From: Acidobacteriota bacterium
GTDB taxonomy: Bacteria; Acidobacteriota; Thermoanaerobaculia; UBA5066
Assembly (NCBI GenBank): GCA_016716715.1
Contig: JADJVE010000001.1
Coordinates: 62,001 to 126,000, forward strand
Direction of reading: 5' to 3'
DNA length: 64,000 nt
Made by a program: the position numbers and the translations under genes. Positions 17,050-27,601 of this stretch are shown here, one piece after another. The stretch's first letter is position 1. Every line of letters begins with the position of its first letter. The notes beneath the pieces are model-generated. The model was not told where the DNA came from. It saw nothing but the letters and a program-made list of their open reading frames with translations, and did no database searches.

Positions 17050-18482
17050 GACACCTCCGGGCGGAACGCGGCGTCGACTCCGGCCCTCAGAGCCGAGAGG
17101 CGCTCCGCGGCCCCGTCGCGATAGAAGAGGTTGTACGTGTCGAACGGGATCAGCCGCCCGTCCGGCTCGACCATGTGGATGCACGAGCGCTTCGCGACGC
17201 GCGTCTCGAAGCCGTGAGCGTCGAGGAACGCGACGATGAGGACGCGGAAGAGGTTCTCGTACGACAGGCCCGAGGGGACGCCGACCTTCGGCAGGCAGCA
17301 GAGAAGGTCCTGCAGTGTCTCGGCCGCGGCCTCGGGGCCTGTGCCGGTCGAGAACAGCCTGAGCGCGTGCCGCTTCACGGCCTCGTCCTTCTCGTAGACG
17401 ATCGTGTTCCGCGCCTCGGCGAGGAGCACCTGCGGGTCGAGGAGGCCGGTCAATGGCACGGCGCGCCCGTCGATCTTCAGCGCGTAGCCCATCGCGAGCG
17501 CGTCGGGGTTGCACGGCACGGGAATTACGTCGGCCGCCTTGAAGACGTCCGTCTGCTCGAGGAGGCGCCTCCGCACCTCGGTCAGGGTCAACCGGTCGCG
17601 CTCCGGATCGACGCCGTCCGTCCGGCCCGCCACCTGCATGGGCTGGAGCGTGACGCCGCGGACGCTGCGGCGCGAGAGCGCAAATCGGACCAGCTCGCCG
17701 ATCTCGCCGTCGTTGAGCCCCCGCATGACCGTGACGACGAGTGTGGTCGAGAGGTTGAGCGCGTCGAGACGGTCGAGGGCCCGAAGCCGAGTCTCGGCAA
17801 GGGACGCCCCGCGCAGCGCGCGGTTCACGCCGTCGCGCAGGGAGTCGAACTGGAGGTAGACCTCGAAGCCGGGTGCGTAGGACGCGAGCCGCTCGGCGAA
17901 CCCCTCATCGTTCGCGATCCGGATCCCGTTCGTGTTGACCATGAGGTGGCGGATGGGCCGGCGGCGCGCCGCGTCGAGAATCTCGAAGAACCGGGGGTGA
18001 ATCGTCGGCTCGCCGCCCGAGACCTGCACCACGTCCGGCGCGCCCTCGCTCGCGACGAGCGCGTCCAGCATCCGCTCCACGTCCTCGAGCGTCTTCGACG
18101 TCGTCCTCTCCGGGCCGCTTCCCGCGTAGCAGACCGGGCAGCGCAGGTTGCAGGCGTCCGTGATCTCGAGGAGCGCGAGGCAGGAGTGCTGCATGTGGTC
18201 CGGGCAGAGGCCGCAGTCGTACGGGCAGCCCCAGCGCGTCGGCGTCGCGCAGACGCCGGGCAGTTCGGGCGTCTTCAGGAACTTCTCGCGGGCCATCCGC
18301 CAGTAGTCCGCGTCGTCCGCGAGAAGGACGCGCGCCTTGCCGTGCTCCGGGCACCACTTCTCGAGGAAGACGGCGCCGTCCTGGAGAAGCACCTTGGCCT
18401 CGACGCGCCTCAGGCACGTTGCGCACACGGACGTCGACGTGTCGTAGAAGAGGTACGGCCGCGTTCTCCGCGCGTCCCTCAC
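17046..18482 (-). CDS. Tetraether-lipid-synthase-like (Tes/MJ0619-type) radical SAM enzyme
   Basis: The 478-residue product starts at GTG 18482, overlapping the stop of the Lgt-like gene (GTGA). It has an N-terminal Cys-rich module (CATC at 20-23, KWCPEHG with Cys44), an auxiliary-cluster segment (Cys78, GCPYDCGLCPDH with Cys86/90/93, HSC with Cys101), and the radical SAM motif CNLRCPVC (Cys111, 115, 118). The linear order of these cysteine groups and the phrase KKWCPEHG/GCPYDCGLCPEH are hallmarks of the archaeal tetraether synthase family, which couples two lipid chains tail to tail. SAM-domain features VSGGEPTIHP and VNTNGIRI follow. In a bacterium this is a candidate for making membrane-spanning (iso-diabolic acid or GDGT-type) lipids. 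Substrate is not provable from sequence. Confidence 0.82.
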   Translation of the reverse strand: MRDARRTRPYLFYDTSTSVCATCLRRVEAKVLLQDGAVFLEKWCPEHGKARVLLADDADYWRMAREKFLKTPELPGVCATPTRWGCPYDCGLCPDHMQHSCLALLEITDACNLRCPVCYAGSGPERTTSKTLEDVERMLDALVASEGAPDVVQVSGGEPTIHPRFFEILDAARRRPIRHLMVNTNGIRIANDEGFAERLASYAPGFEVYLQFDSLRDGVNRALRGASLAETRLRALDRLDALNLSTTLVVTVMRGLNDGEIGELVRFALSRRSVRGVTLQPMQVAGRTDGVDPERDRLTLTEVRRRLLEQTDVFKAADVIPVPCNPDALAMGYALKIDGRAVPLTGLLDPQVLLAEARNTIVYEKDEAVKRHALRLFSTGTGPEAAAETLQDLLCCLPKVGVPSGLSYENLFRVLIVAFLDAHGFETRVAKRSCIHMVEPDGRLIPFDTYNLFYRDGAAERLSALRAGVDAAFRPEVS

Positions 18483-19240
18483 GCCGGCCGCCGGAGAATC
18501 CGTCTCAGGAACACCGATGCATCGTACAGAACGCCGCAGAGCGCCGCGATCTGGATCGCCGTCAGGCCCGCGTAGAGGCGCGCCCGCGGCAAGGCGGCCT
18601 CGACCGCGGACGCCACGGGGCCGAACGGAGGCTTCAGAAAGTCGACCGCCACGCGAAACGCGAGATACGACGCCATGAAGATTCGGAACGTGTCGCCGGC
18701 ATGCACGAGGCGCGGCGCGAAGACGCGGAGCGCCGCGAGGAATGCGAGGAGGAACGCGATCTCGTAGAGCGGCGTCGGATGCCGCCGCACGCCGTCGCCG
18801 AAGTCCCAGCCCCACGGGAGTGACGTCGGGAGGCCGAACGTCTCGTCCACGAGGCCCGCCGCGAGGCAGCCGAGCCTGCCCACGACGAGACCTCCGATCA
18901 CGGGGAGCGTGAACAGGTCCCCGGTCGAGTCGGCAACGCCGAGTCGCGCCTTCGCGATCTCGACGCCGGCGAGGCCGCCGAGCAGGCCCCCGACGATCGT
19001 CTTGCCCCCGAGGAGGGCCTCCGCCGACGGGAACCGGGCGCAGACGAAGTCGGGAAACTGCAGGAGGAAGAGCAGCTTGCTGCCCAAGGCGGCACCGAGG
19101 ATTGCGGCAACGGCGATCCAGCCGCTGTCGGGCTGCGCGGCGAACACGCGTTTCTCTCGCGCCCAGGCGCGCCGCGAGAGAGCGAACCCCGTGAGGTACG
19201 CGAGAAGCTCGAAGGCGGCGTGGACGACGGGTCCGTTCAA
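18479..19240 (-). CDS. Divergent Lgt-like (prolipoprotein diacylglyceryl transferase family) membrane protein
   Basis: The 253-residue product starts with TTG 19240 and has about seven membrane helices. The family is shown by GGKTIVGGLLGG, GLVVGRLGCLAAG and RHPTPLYEI. Classic Lgt has an essential His in the SFHGG segment and Arg-x-x-Asn in GRxGNFxNGE. Here the His position is Val83 (TIVGG) and the Asn is Cys125 (GRLGC), although Arg122 is kept. It is therefore probably not the lipoprotein-modifying Lgt of this cell but a relative that handles another phosphatidylglycerol or diacylglycerol substrate. Its overlap with the Tes-like gene fits a lipid function. Confidence 0.75.
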   Translation of the reverse strand: MNGPVVHAAFELLAYLTGFALSRRAWAREKRVFAAQPDSGWIAVAAILGAALGSKLLFLLQFPDFVCARFPSAEALLGGKTIVGGLLGGLAGVEIAKARLGVADSTGDLFTLPVIGGLVVGRLGCLAAGLVDETFGLPTSLPWGWDFGDGVRRHPTPLYEIAFLLAFLAALRVFAPRLVHAGDTFRIFMASYLAFRVAVDFLKPPFGPVASAVEAALPRARLYAGLTAIQIAALCGVLYDASVFLRRILRRPA

Positions 19241-19275
19241 GCCGCGGCCGCCGGTGCGAAGCGCCGAGGGGAAGG

Positions 19276-19304
19276 CGCGGAAACCCGCAGGCCGGGTTTC
19301 CGCG
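19276..19304 (-). terminator. Long hairpin downstream of nrdJ, likely terminator
   Basis: A perfect 11-bp inverted repeat CGCGGAAACCC/GGGTTTCCGCG with a 7-base loop starts 6 bases after the nrdJ stop. The minus-strand bases after it (CCTTCCCCTC) are pyrimidine-rich rather than a true T run, so efficiency is uncertain. Confidence 0.65.
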
Positions 19305-19309
19305 TCACC

Positions 19310-22237
<2,928 letters not shown>

Positions 22238-22417
22238 TGCCGGGAAAGCCTCCCTCTCACCTTCTGATGACGTGAGCGGTTTGTCCTGTTTTTGCCGCCA
22301 CCCGGCGGCACCTCGGGCCCTTCGTCTAACCGGGGAAGACGACTCTTCGTGATCCGCGGATCGTTGTCAGGTCTGTCGGACAAGGTAGTGCCGCTGAGAT
22401 GTGATTTCAAGGGGAAA

Positions 22418-22433
22418 ACGCAAGGGATAGTGC
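22418..22433 (-). promoter_or_regulatory. Candidate NrdR box 1
   Basis: On the minus strand this reads GCACTATCCCTTGCGT, matching the NrdR consensus ACACTATATATAGTGT at about 9-10 of 16 positions, with a well-conserved left half. It gains weight from its spacing to the second box: 15 bases between them, 31 bp centre to centre. Confidence 0.5.
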
Positions 22434-22448
22434 TTTTCTTTCTGGGGG

Positions 22449-22464
22449 CCACTAGATGGTGGGG
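22449..22464 (-). promoter_or_regulatory. Candidate NrdR box 2
   Basis: On the minus strand this reads CCCCACCATCTAGTGG, matching the NrdR consensus at about 9 of 16 positions with a conserved right half (ATCTAGTGG). The 31-bp centre spacing to box 1 equals three helical turns, as at known NrdR operators. The rest of the 333-base region 22238-22570 holds the two divergent promoters and a small GC hairpin near 22299-22316. I see no cobalamin riboswitch in it. Confidence 0.5.
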
Positions 22465-22570
22465 TTTTCCACCGCCTGTGGGGAATACGCAACCCCTCTC
22501 GGGCGTTTGACTTCCGCCGCCGTTCGCAGCCATATTCCACAGGCGGCGTGCGCCGCCGGAGGTACTTTCG

Positions 22571-22945
22571 ATGTCCAGCGCTCCCGAGACCGCCACGCAG
22601 GTCGCTTCCCCGTCCGTGTTCCTTCTCAGCGTGACGGATCGCGCCGTCGCGAAGGTGAAGGAGTTCGCCGCGAAAATGCCCGAGGCCGCCAGCAAGCCTT
22701 TGCGCGTCTTCATCCAGGGCGGCGGCTGCTCCGGCTTCCAGTACGGCTTCACGTTCGACGACAAGCGGCCGACGGACCACGTCCTCGCCGTGAAGGACAT
22801 CGAGGTCGTCGTCGATCCGGCGAGCGCCCTCAAGCTCCACGGCGCCACCGTGGACTTCGTCGAAGACATGCGTGGCGCCGGCTTCGCGGTCGAGAATCCG
22901 AACGCGACCGGCGGAAGCTGCGGCTGCGGCAAGTCGTTCAGCTGA
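22571..22945 (+). CDS. IscA/ErpA/HesB-family A-type Fe-S carrier
   Basis: The 124-residue product has the A-type carrier signature: Cys53 in GGGCSGFQY and Cys117/Cys119 in GGSCGCGKSFS, the three residues that hold an Fe-S cluster between two protomers. GGAGG lies 8-12 bases upstream of ATG 22571. These proteins pass [2Fe-2S] or [4Fe-4S] clusters from the scaffold to client enzymes, of which this window encodes several (HybA-like, radical SAM). It is followed without a gap by an MFS transporter and SufT, suggesting a small Fe-S operon. Separation into IscA, ErpA or SufA needs a tree. Confidence 0.93.
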   Translation: MSSAPETATQVASPSVFLLSVTDRAVAKVKEFAAKMPEAASKPLRVFIQGGGCSGFQYGFTFDDKRPTDHVLAVKDIEVVVDPASALKLHGATVDFVEDMRGAGFAVENPNATGGSCGCGKSFS

Positions 22946-24144
22946 CGCAGAACCGCTCCATCCTGAAGATCGTCTTCCTGACGGTCTTCATCGACCTTCT
23001 CGGCTTCGGGATCGTGATCCCGTTGCTGCCGCTCTACGCCGAGAAGTACCACCCGTCGCCGCTCGTCTTCGGCCTCCTCATGTCGAGCTATTCCGCGATG
23101 CAGTTCCTGTTCGGTCCGCTCCTCGGCCGCCTCTCGGACCGCTACGGGCGGCGGCCGGTCATCATCTTCTCGCTCGCGGGAACGGTGGTCGGTTATCTCC
23201 TCTTCGCCTTCGCGCGCACGCTCCCGATGCTCTTCGTCGCGCGCCTCCTGCCCGGCGCGACGGGCGGGAACATCGGGACGGCGCAGGCCGTCATCGCGGA
23301 CTCGACGGCCCCGTCGGAGCGCGCGCGCGGAATGGCGATGGTCGGGATCGCGTTCGGCCTCGGATTCATCTTCGGACCCGCCATCGGCGGTTTCGCCGTG
23401 CACCTCGGAGAGGCGGCGCCGGGGCTGTTCGCCGCGGGTCTTTCCCTCGTCGCGTGCATCTGGGCCTTCTTCAAGCTGCCCGAGACACGCCCCGCGGGAA
23501 AGGTCGCGCCGTCCGGCCCGCTCTTCTCGGCGGGCCCGCTCCTGAAGGCGCTTCGCCGGCCCGAGATCGGCGCCCTGATGCTGCTCTCGTTCGTGACGAC
23601 GACCGCGTTCGCGAACTTCGAGTCCACGTTCGCGCAGTTCCTCTCGCTCCGACTCGGAGCGGGGCCGTCCACGGTCGCCTGGTTCTTCGTCTTCGTCGGC
23701 GTCTGTTCGGTCGTGGTCCAGGGCGGCCTCGTGCGGCGCCTCGCGCCGCGCTTCGGCGAGGCGCGCCTCGTGATGGCGGGCTGCGTCCTCCTGACCGCGG
23801 GCTTCCTCCTCCTCAGGCTCGGGACGACGCCGCCGCGGCTCCTCGCGGCCATCGCCGTCATCGCGCTCGGCATCGGGATCACGACCCCCACGCTGTCGTC
23901 CCTCGTCTCGCGGCGGACGGCGGCGACGGAGCAGGGCGAGGTCCTCGGGGCGTACCAGTCCATGGCCTCCCTCGGGCGCGTCTTCGGCCCGTTCGCCGGC
24001 GAGAACCTGTACCTGCGCGTGGGGCCGGACGCGCCGCACTGGGCCGCCGCCGCGCTGCAGGGCGGCGCGCTCGTCCTTTCCGCCGCCGGTCTCCTGAGAG
24101 AGAATGAAAAAGCGCCCAAGGGCGCGGAGGAGTCCCCCCGATGA
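22942..24144 (+). CDS. MFS transporter (TetA/Bcr-like), apparent CTG start
   Basis: From CTG 22942 the product is 400 residues with 12 membrane helices. Family motifs are clear: DLLGFGIVIPLLPLYA in helix 1, the loop motif GRLSDRYGRRPV, and GFIFGPAIGG in helix 5. No ATG, GTG or TTG precedes helix 1 in frame except far upstream, where the reading conflicts with the IscA-like gene. The likeliest start is therefore CTG, overlapping the IscA stop as CTGA. The stop overlaps the sufT start (ATGA). The substrate is unknown. A drug or sugar-type exporter is most similar, but the setting between two Fe-S assembly genes leaves other options open. Confidence 0.82.
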   Translation: MTQNRSILKIVFLTVFIDLLGFGIVIPLLPLYAEKYHPSPLVFGLLMSSYSAMQFLFGPLLGRLSDRYGRRPVIIFSLAGTVVGYLLFAFARTLPMLFVARLLPGATGGNIGTAQAVIADSTAPSERARGMAMVGIAFGLGFIFGPAIGGFAVHLGEAAPGLFAAGLSLVACIWAFFKLPETRPAGKVAPSGPLFSAGPLLKALRRPEIGALMLLSFVTTTAFANFESTFAQFLSLRLGAGPSTVAWFFVFVGVCSVVVQGGLVRRLAPRFGEARLVMAGCVLLTAGFLLLRLGTTPPRLLAAIAVIALGIGITTPTLSSLVSRRTAATEQGEVLGAYQSMASLGRVFGPFAGENLYLRVGPDAPHWAAAALQGGALVLSAAGLLRENEKAPKGAEESPR

Positions 24145-24698
24145 CGCCCCAGGTTCCCACCGCACACCAGCTCTCGCGCGACTGCCCGGCCATCCGGATC
24201 CCGTCGGGCGAGCCCCTCACGCTCAAAGCCGGCACGGACGTCTTCCTCACGCAGTCGCTCGGCGGAACGCTCACCGTGCAGGCGCCCGCGCTCGGCGGCC
24301 TCTTCCGCATCTCCGGTGCGGACGGAGACGCCCTCGGCATCACGGCGGGCGCCGACGAAGGCGCGCCGGCCGCCGCCGCGGGCCCGGTCAGCGAAGACGC
24401 GCTCTGGGACTCCCTCAAGACCGTGTACGACCCCGAGATCCCCGTGAACATCGTGGACCTCGGCCTCGTCTACGACCTGCGCGTCCTCGCCGCGGAAAAG
24501 GGCGGCACGCGCGTCGAGGTGAAGATGACGCTCACGGCGCCGGGCTGCGGGATGGGCCCGGCGATCGCATCGGACGCGCAGTCCCGCGTCGCGCGGGTGC
24601 CGGGCGTGAAGGAAGCGGAGGTCCAGCTCGTTTGGGACCCGCCCTGGAGCGCGGAGATGATGACGCCCGAGGGAAAGCGGATCCTCGGGATCGCCTGA
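24141..24698 (+). CDS. sufT: SufT-type Fe-S cluster assembly protein (DUF59)
   Basis: The 185-residue product starts at ATG 24141 (overlap ATGA with the MFS gene) behind GGAGGAG. The N-terminal part (about 18-75) is the beta-rich extension typical of the longer SufT form. The DUF59/MIP18-like domain (about 85-175) has VYDPEIPVNIVDLGLVYDL and the conserved cysteine in LTAPGCGMG. SufT helps mature [4Fe-4S] proteins, and here lies in one transcript with an A-type carrier. Confidence 0.92.
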   Translation: MTPQVPTAHQLSRDCPAIRIPSGEPLTLKAGTDVFLTQSLGGTLTVQAPALGGLFRISGADGDALGITAGADEGAPAAAAGPVSEDALWDSLKTVYDPEIPVNIVDLGLVYDLRVLAAEKGGTRVEVKMTLTAPGCGMGPAIASDAQSRVARVPGVKEAEVQLVWDPPWSAEMMTPEGKRILGIA

Positions 24699-24702
24699 CG
24701 CG

Positions 24703-25044
24703 TTACTGCAGCGGCACGCGGCCCGCGAACCCCTCTTCGTAGCCGTGGAAGAACTCGAGGGACTCCTCGGGCCACTTCCAGCAGTAGTAGCCAGCGCCCG
24801 AGTCGAAGTCCACGAGCCACGGTCCCTTCACCTCGATCCCGAGAGCTTCGAGCTCCGCGCGCCAGCCGTTCAGAATCCCCTCGACTTCGCGTTCCGTGCG
24901 CCGCCGGGCCGTCTCGGCGTCGTCGTCGTCCACGGCCGCGAGGCCGTCGAGCGCCTCGAGTGCGCGCCGCGTCTTCTCGCGCACGGCCGGGAGCAGCGTG
25001 CGCGCCTCGTCGAACGTGAACGTCTTGCGGATGGGCTCGGTCAC
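24703..25044 (-). CDS. DUF2203 family protein
   Basis: The 113-residue product starts with GTG 25044, placed 6 bases after a TATCCT -10 box. DUF2203 features are TFDEARTLLPAVREKT at the N-terminus and WLVDFDSGAGYYCWKWPEE, FFHGYEEGFAGR at the C-terminus. The middle is a long helix pair rich in Arg, Glu and Asp. It is probably a cytoplasmic helical protein. Function is unknown for the whole family. Confidence 0.9.
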   Translation of the reverse strand: MTEPIRKTFTFDEARTLLPAVREKTRRALEALDGLAAVDDDDAETARRRTEREVEGILNGWRAELEALGIEVKGPWLVDFDSGAGYYCWKWPEESLEFFHGYEEGFAGRVPLQ

Positions 25045-25050
25045 GGCCCG

Positions 25051-25056
25051 AGGATA
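25051..25056 (-). promoter_or_regulatory. -10 box TATCCT, leaderless DUF2203 start
   Basis: The minus strand reads TATCCT, then 6 bases, then GTG 25044. No Shine-Dalgarno is present. It is part of a back-to-back pair with the plus-strand box at 25071. Confidence 0.5.
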
Positions 25057-25070
25057 GCGCGTCCCCGGCC

Positions 25071-25076
25071 TATGAT
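25071..25076 (+). promoter_or_regulatory. -10 box TATGAT, leaderless amidohydrolase start
   Basis: TATGAT is followed by 6 bases and GTG 25083. The intergenic region is only 38 bases, so both divergent promoters must use overlapping upstream sequence inside the opposite gene. Confidence 0.5.
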
Positions 25077-25082
25077 CCCGGC

Positions 25083-26267
25083 GTGAATCCGCTCTCGAAA
25101 GACGCCGCCTCCACGGATGCCGCCGCCGTCGCCCTCCGGCGGACGCTTCACGCGCGGCCCGAGACCGCTTTCGAGGAAGTCGAGACCGCGCGCCTCGTCG
25201 CCGGCCGCATGCGCTCGCGCGGTTTCTCCGTGAGGACGGGCCTCGGAAAGACCGGCGTCAGGGCGGTGCTCGACACGGGCCGGCCCGGGCGGACCGTGCT
25301 TCTGCGCGCCGACCTCGACGCGCTGCCCGTCGCCGAGAAGACCGGCCTGCCGTTCGCGTCGACGAACGGCCGTATGCACGCCTGCGGGCACGACGGGCAC
25401 ATGGCCGCCCTCGACGCGGCGGCCGACCTCCTGCTCCTCGACCCGCCCGCGGGCGGCCGCGTGGTCTTCGCGTTCCAGCCGGCCGAGGAGGGCGCCGGGG
25501 GCGCCGCCGCGATGATCGCCGACGGCGTCCTCGACGACCCCCGCCCGGACGCCGTCTTCGGCATCCACCTCTGGACGTCGCTCCCGCTCGGAGCGGCGGG
25601 CGTCGCGTCCGGCGCCATGATGGCCGCCGTCGACGAGTTCCGGATCGACGTCACGAGCCCCGGCGGGCACGCGGCCTCGCCACACGAGACGCGCGACGCG
25701 GTCGTCGCCGCGGCGCTCGTCGTCACGGCGCTTCAGACCGTCGTCGCGCGGCGCCTCTCGCCGCTCCAGCCCGCCGTCGTGTCCGTCACGTCCGTGCACG
25801 GCGGCTCCGCGTTCAACGTCCTTCCCGAGTCCGTGACGCTGACGGGCACCTGCCGCTCGTTCGACCGCGACGCGCGGGAGCGCCTCGCGGCGCTCGTCCC
25901 GGAGATCGCAGCCCACGCCGCCGCCGCCGCGGGCTGCGGGGCGAAGACCGTCTACGAGACGCGCACCCCGGCGCTCGTCAACCACCCCGGCGAGGCCGCG
26001 CGCGCGCGGCGCGCGGCGGACGCCCTCCTCGGCGCGGGGCGCGCGACGGCCGAGTGCCGGACGATGGGCGGGGAGGACTTCTCGGAGTTCCTGGAGCGCG
26101 TCCCCGGCGCCTTCGCGTTCGTCGGCGCCGCGCGCACGGACGGCCCGCGCGGACCGTGCGGGCCACACCATGCGCCGGACTTCGACTTCGACGAGCGGGC
26201 TCTCCCGCACGCGGCCCGCCTCCTCGCCGCGTACGCCCGCGACGTTCTCTCGGCCCCGCCCGCGTGA
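25083..26267 (+). CDS. M20-family amidohydrolase (N-acyl-amino-acid/hippurate hydrolase-like)
   Basis: The 394-residue product is of normal length for this family. Metal-binding motifs are HACGHDGHMAALDAAADLL and FQPAEEGAGGAAAMI, with the later ligands in RTMGGEDFSEFL and GPHHAPDFDFDE. The dimerisation domain lies at about 180-295. No signal peptide is seen. It should hydrolyse N-acyl amino acids or similar amides with two divalent metals. Its stop overlaps the start of the symporter (GTGA), which suggests uptake and hydrolysis of a common substrate. Confidence 0.9.
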   Translation: MNPLSKDAASTDAAAVALRRTLHARPETAFEEVETARLVAGRMRSRGFSVRTGLGKTGVRAVLDTGRPGRTVLLRADLDALPVAEKTGLPFASTNGRMHACGHDGHMAALDAAADLLLLDPPAGGRVVFAFQPAEEGAGGAAAMIADGVLDDPRPDAVFGIHLWTSLPLGAAGVASGAMMAAVDEFRIDVTSPGGHAASPHETRDAVVAAALVVTALQTVVARRLSPLQPAVVSVTSVHGGSAFNVLPESVTLTGTCRSFDRDARERLAALVPEIAAHAAAAAGCGAKTVYETRTPALVNHPGEAARARRAADALLGAGRATAECRTMGGEDFSEFLERVPGAFAFVGAARTDGPRGPCGPHHAPDFDFDERALPHAARLLAAYARDVLSAPPA

Positions 26268-27601
26268 GTCTCGCGCTCGCGCTCGCCGTCTACGGCGCCG
26301 CCGTTCTCCTCGTCGGCGCCGTCTCGGCGCGGAAGGCCTCGCGCTCCAAGGACGCGTTCCTCGTGGCGGACCGCGGGCTCGGAGCGTTCCGGGCGGGCGT
26401 CGCGCTCTCCTCGACCGTCATCGGCGGCTCGACGACACTCGTCCTCGCCGCGCTCGTGGCGGCGAAGGGCCTCCCCGCGCTCTGGCTCGACCTCGCGGGC
26501 GCGCTCGGCCTCCTCGCGTTGGGCGCGTTTCTCGCCCCCCGCCTCCGGGCGACGGGCGCGACGACGATCGCGGAGGTCATCGGACTCGCGTACGGCCCGG
26601 GCGTCCGGCGCATCGCCGCGACGCTCGTCGTCTCGGCCGAGATCGTCTGGTTCGCGCTCCTCACGGAGGCGACGCGAACCGTGATCGTCGCGGCGACGCC
26701 GTGGGATCCGGGCCGCGTCCTCGTCCTGACGGCCGCGCTCTTCGTCGTCTACACGGCGCTCGGCGGCCAGCGGGCCGTCGTCGGGACGGACCTCCTGCAG
26801 TTCGCGCTCATGGTCTCCGGCCTCCTCCTCGTCGCGCTCCCGCTCGCGCTCGCGGCGCTTGCGCGGACGCCGCCGCCCGCACGACTCCTGACGTTCCCCA
26901 CGGGCCCGGCGTTCTCGTGGGCCGACGTCCTCGCGCTCTTCGTCCTCGTCGGCCTGCCGCACGCGGTCGGGAGCGACGTGTGGGGGAAGCTGCTCTCGGC
27001 GCGTGACGCGGCATCGGCCCGGCGCGCGGCGTTCGGTGCGGCGGGCGCCAAGCTCGCGTTCGGCCTCGCGACCGCGGCCATCGCCCTCGCGGGCGTCGCG
27101 CTCGGCGTCGGCGGGCCGCCCGCGCAGCTTTTCCCGCGCACCGTGTTCGCGCTCGCCGGCCCCGCTCTCGCGCCGCTTCTTCTCGTCGCGCTCGTGGCGA
27201 CCATGCAGTCCTCGGCGGACTCCGTGCTCCTGTCGGCCGCCGCCGCGACGGCGCACGACCTCGTCCCGGGCGCCGGGGTGCGCTTCGCCCGCATGGCGGT
27301 CGTCGCGTACGGCGCGGCCGGCCTCGCCGTCGCGCTCGTCCTGAACGACCTCGTCGAGACGTTCCGGCTCGGCTACACGCTCTTCGCCTCGGGCCTGATC
27401 CTGCCGACGCTCGCGGCGTTCGTGCCCGGCGTTCGCGTGGACCGCCGGTTCGCGGGTGCGGCAATGCTCCTCGGCGGCGCCGCGGCGATGCTCGAGCGCT
27501 TCGCACACGTCGCCGGCGTCGACCCGGTCCTCGCGGGCACCGGTGTCAACGCGATCGTCCTCGCGTGTGGCGTTCGCCCGAGGTCTAGGCCAGTCCCGTG
27601 A
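26264..27601 (+). CDS. Sodium:solute symporter (SSS family)
   Basis: From GTG 26264 the product is 445 residues with about 12-13 membrane helices. SSS features include FLVADRGLGAFRAGVALSSTVIGGS, YTALGGQRAVVGTDLLQF, GSDVWGKLLSARD and MQSSADSVLLSAAAATAHDL. It is shorter than the usual 480-550 residues, mainly at the C-terminus. The GTGA overlap with the amidohydrolase indicates co-translation. Its 3' end overlaps the convergent TetR gene by 17 bases. Confidence 0.88.
   Translation: MSLALALAVYGAAVLLVGAVSARKASRSKDAFLVADRGLGAFRAGVALSSTVIGGSTTLVLAALVAAKGLPALWLDLAGALGLLALGAFLAPRLRATGATTIAEVIGLAYGPGVRRIAATLVVSAEIVWFALLTEATRTVIVAATPWDPGRVLVLTAALFVVYTALGGQRAVVGTDLLQFALMVSGLLLVALPLALAALARTPPPARLLTFPTGPAFSWADVLALFVLVGLPHAVGSDVWGKLLSARDAASARRAAFGAAGAKLAFGLATAAIALAGVALGVGGPPAQLFPRTVFALAGPALAPLLLVALVATMQSSADSVLLSAAAATAHDLVPGAGVRFARMAVVAYGAAGLAVALVLNDLVETFRLGYTLFASGLILPTLAAFVPGVRVDRRFAGAAMLLGGAAAMLERFAHVAGVDPVLAGTGVNAIVLACGVRPRSRPVP

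Noticed and set aside
22299..22316. Hairpin TGCCGCC/GGCGGCA as an intrinsic terminator
   Set aside because: It lies upstream of both divergent genes and is followed by no T tract on either strand in the direction of transcription.
22238..22570. Cobalamin riboswitch upstream of the B12-dependent reductase
   Set aside because: No B12-box-like sequence or multi-stem layout is visible. Only candidate NrdR boxes and a small GC hairpin are seen.
22456..22941. MFS transporter starting at ATG 22456
   Set aside because: The extra 160 codons lie out of frame inside the conserved IscA-like gene and encode Arg-rich junk. The MFS homology starts only at about 22960.
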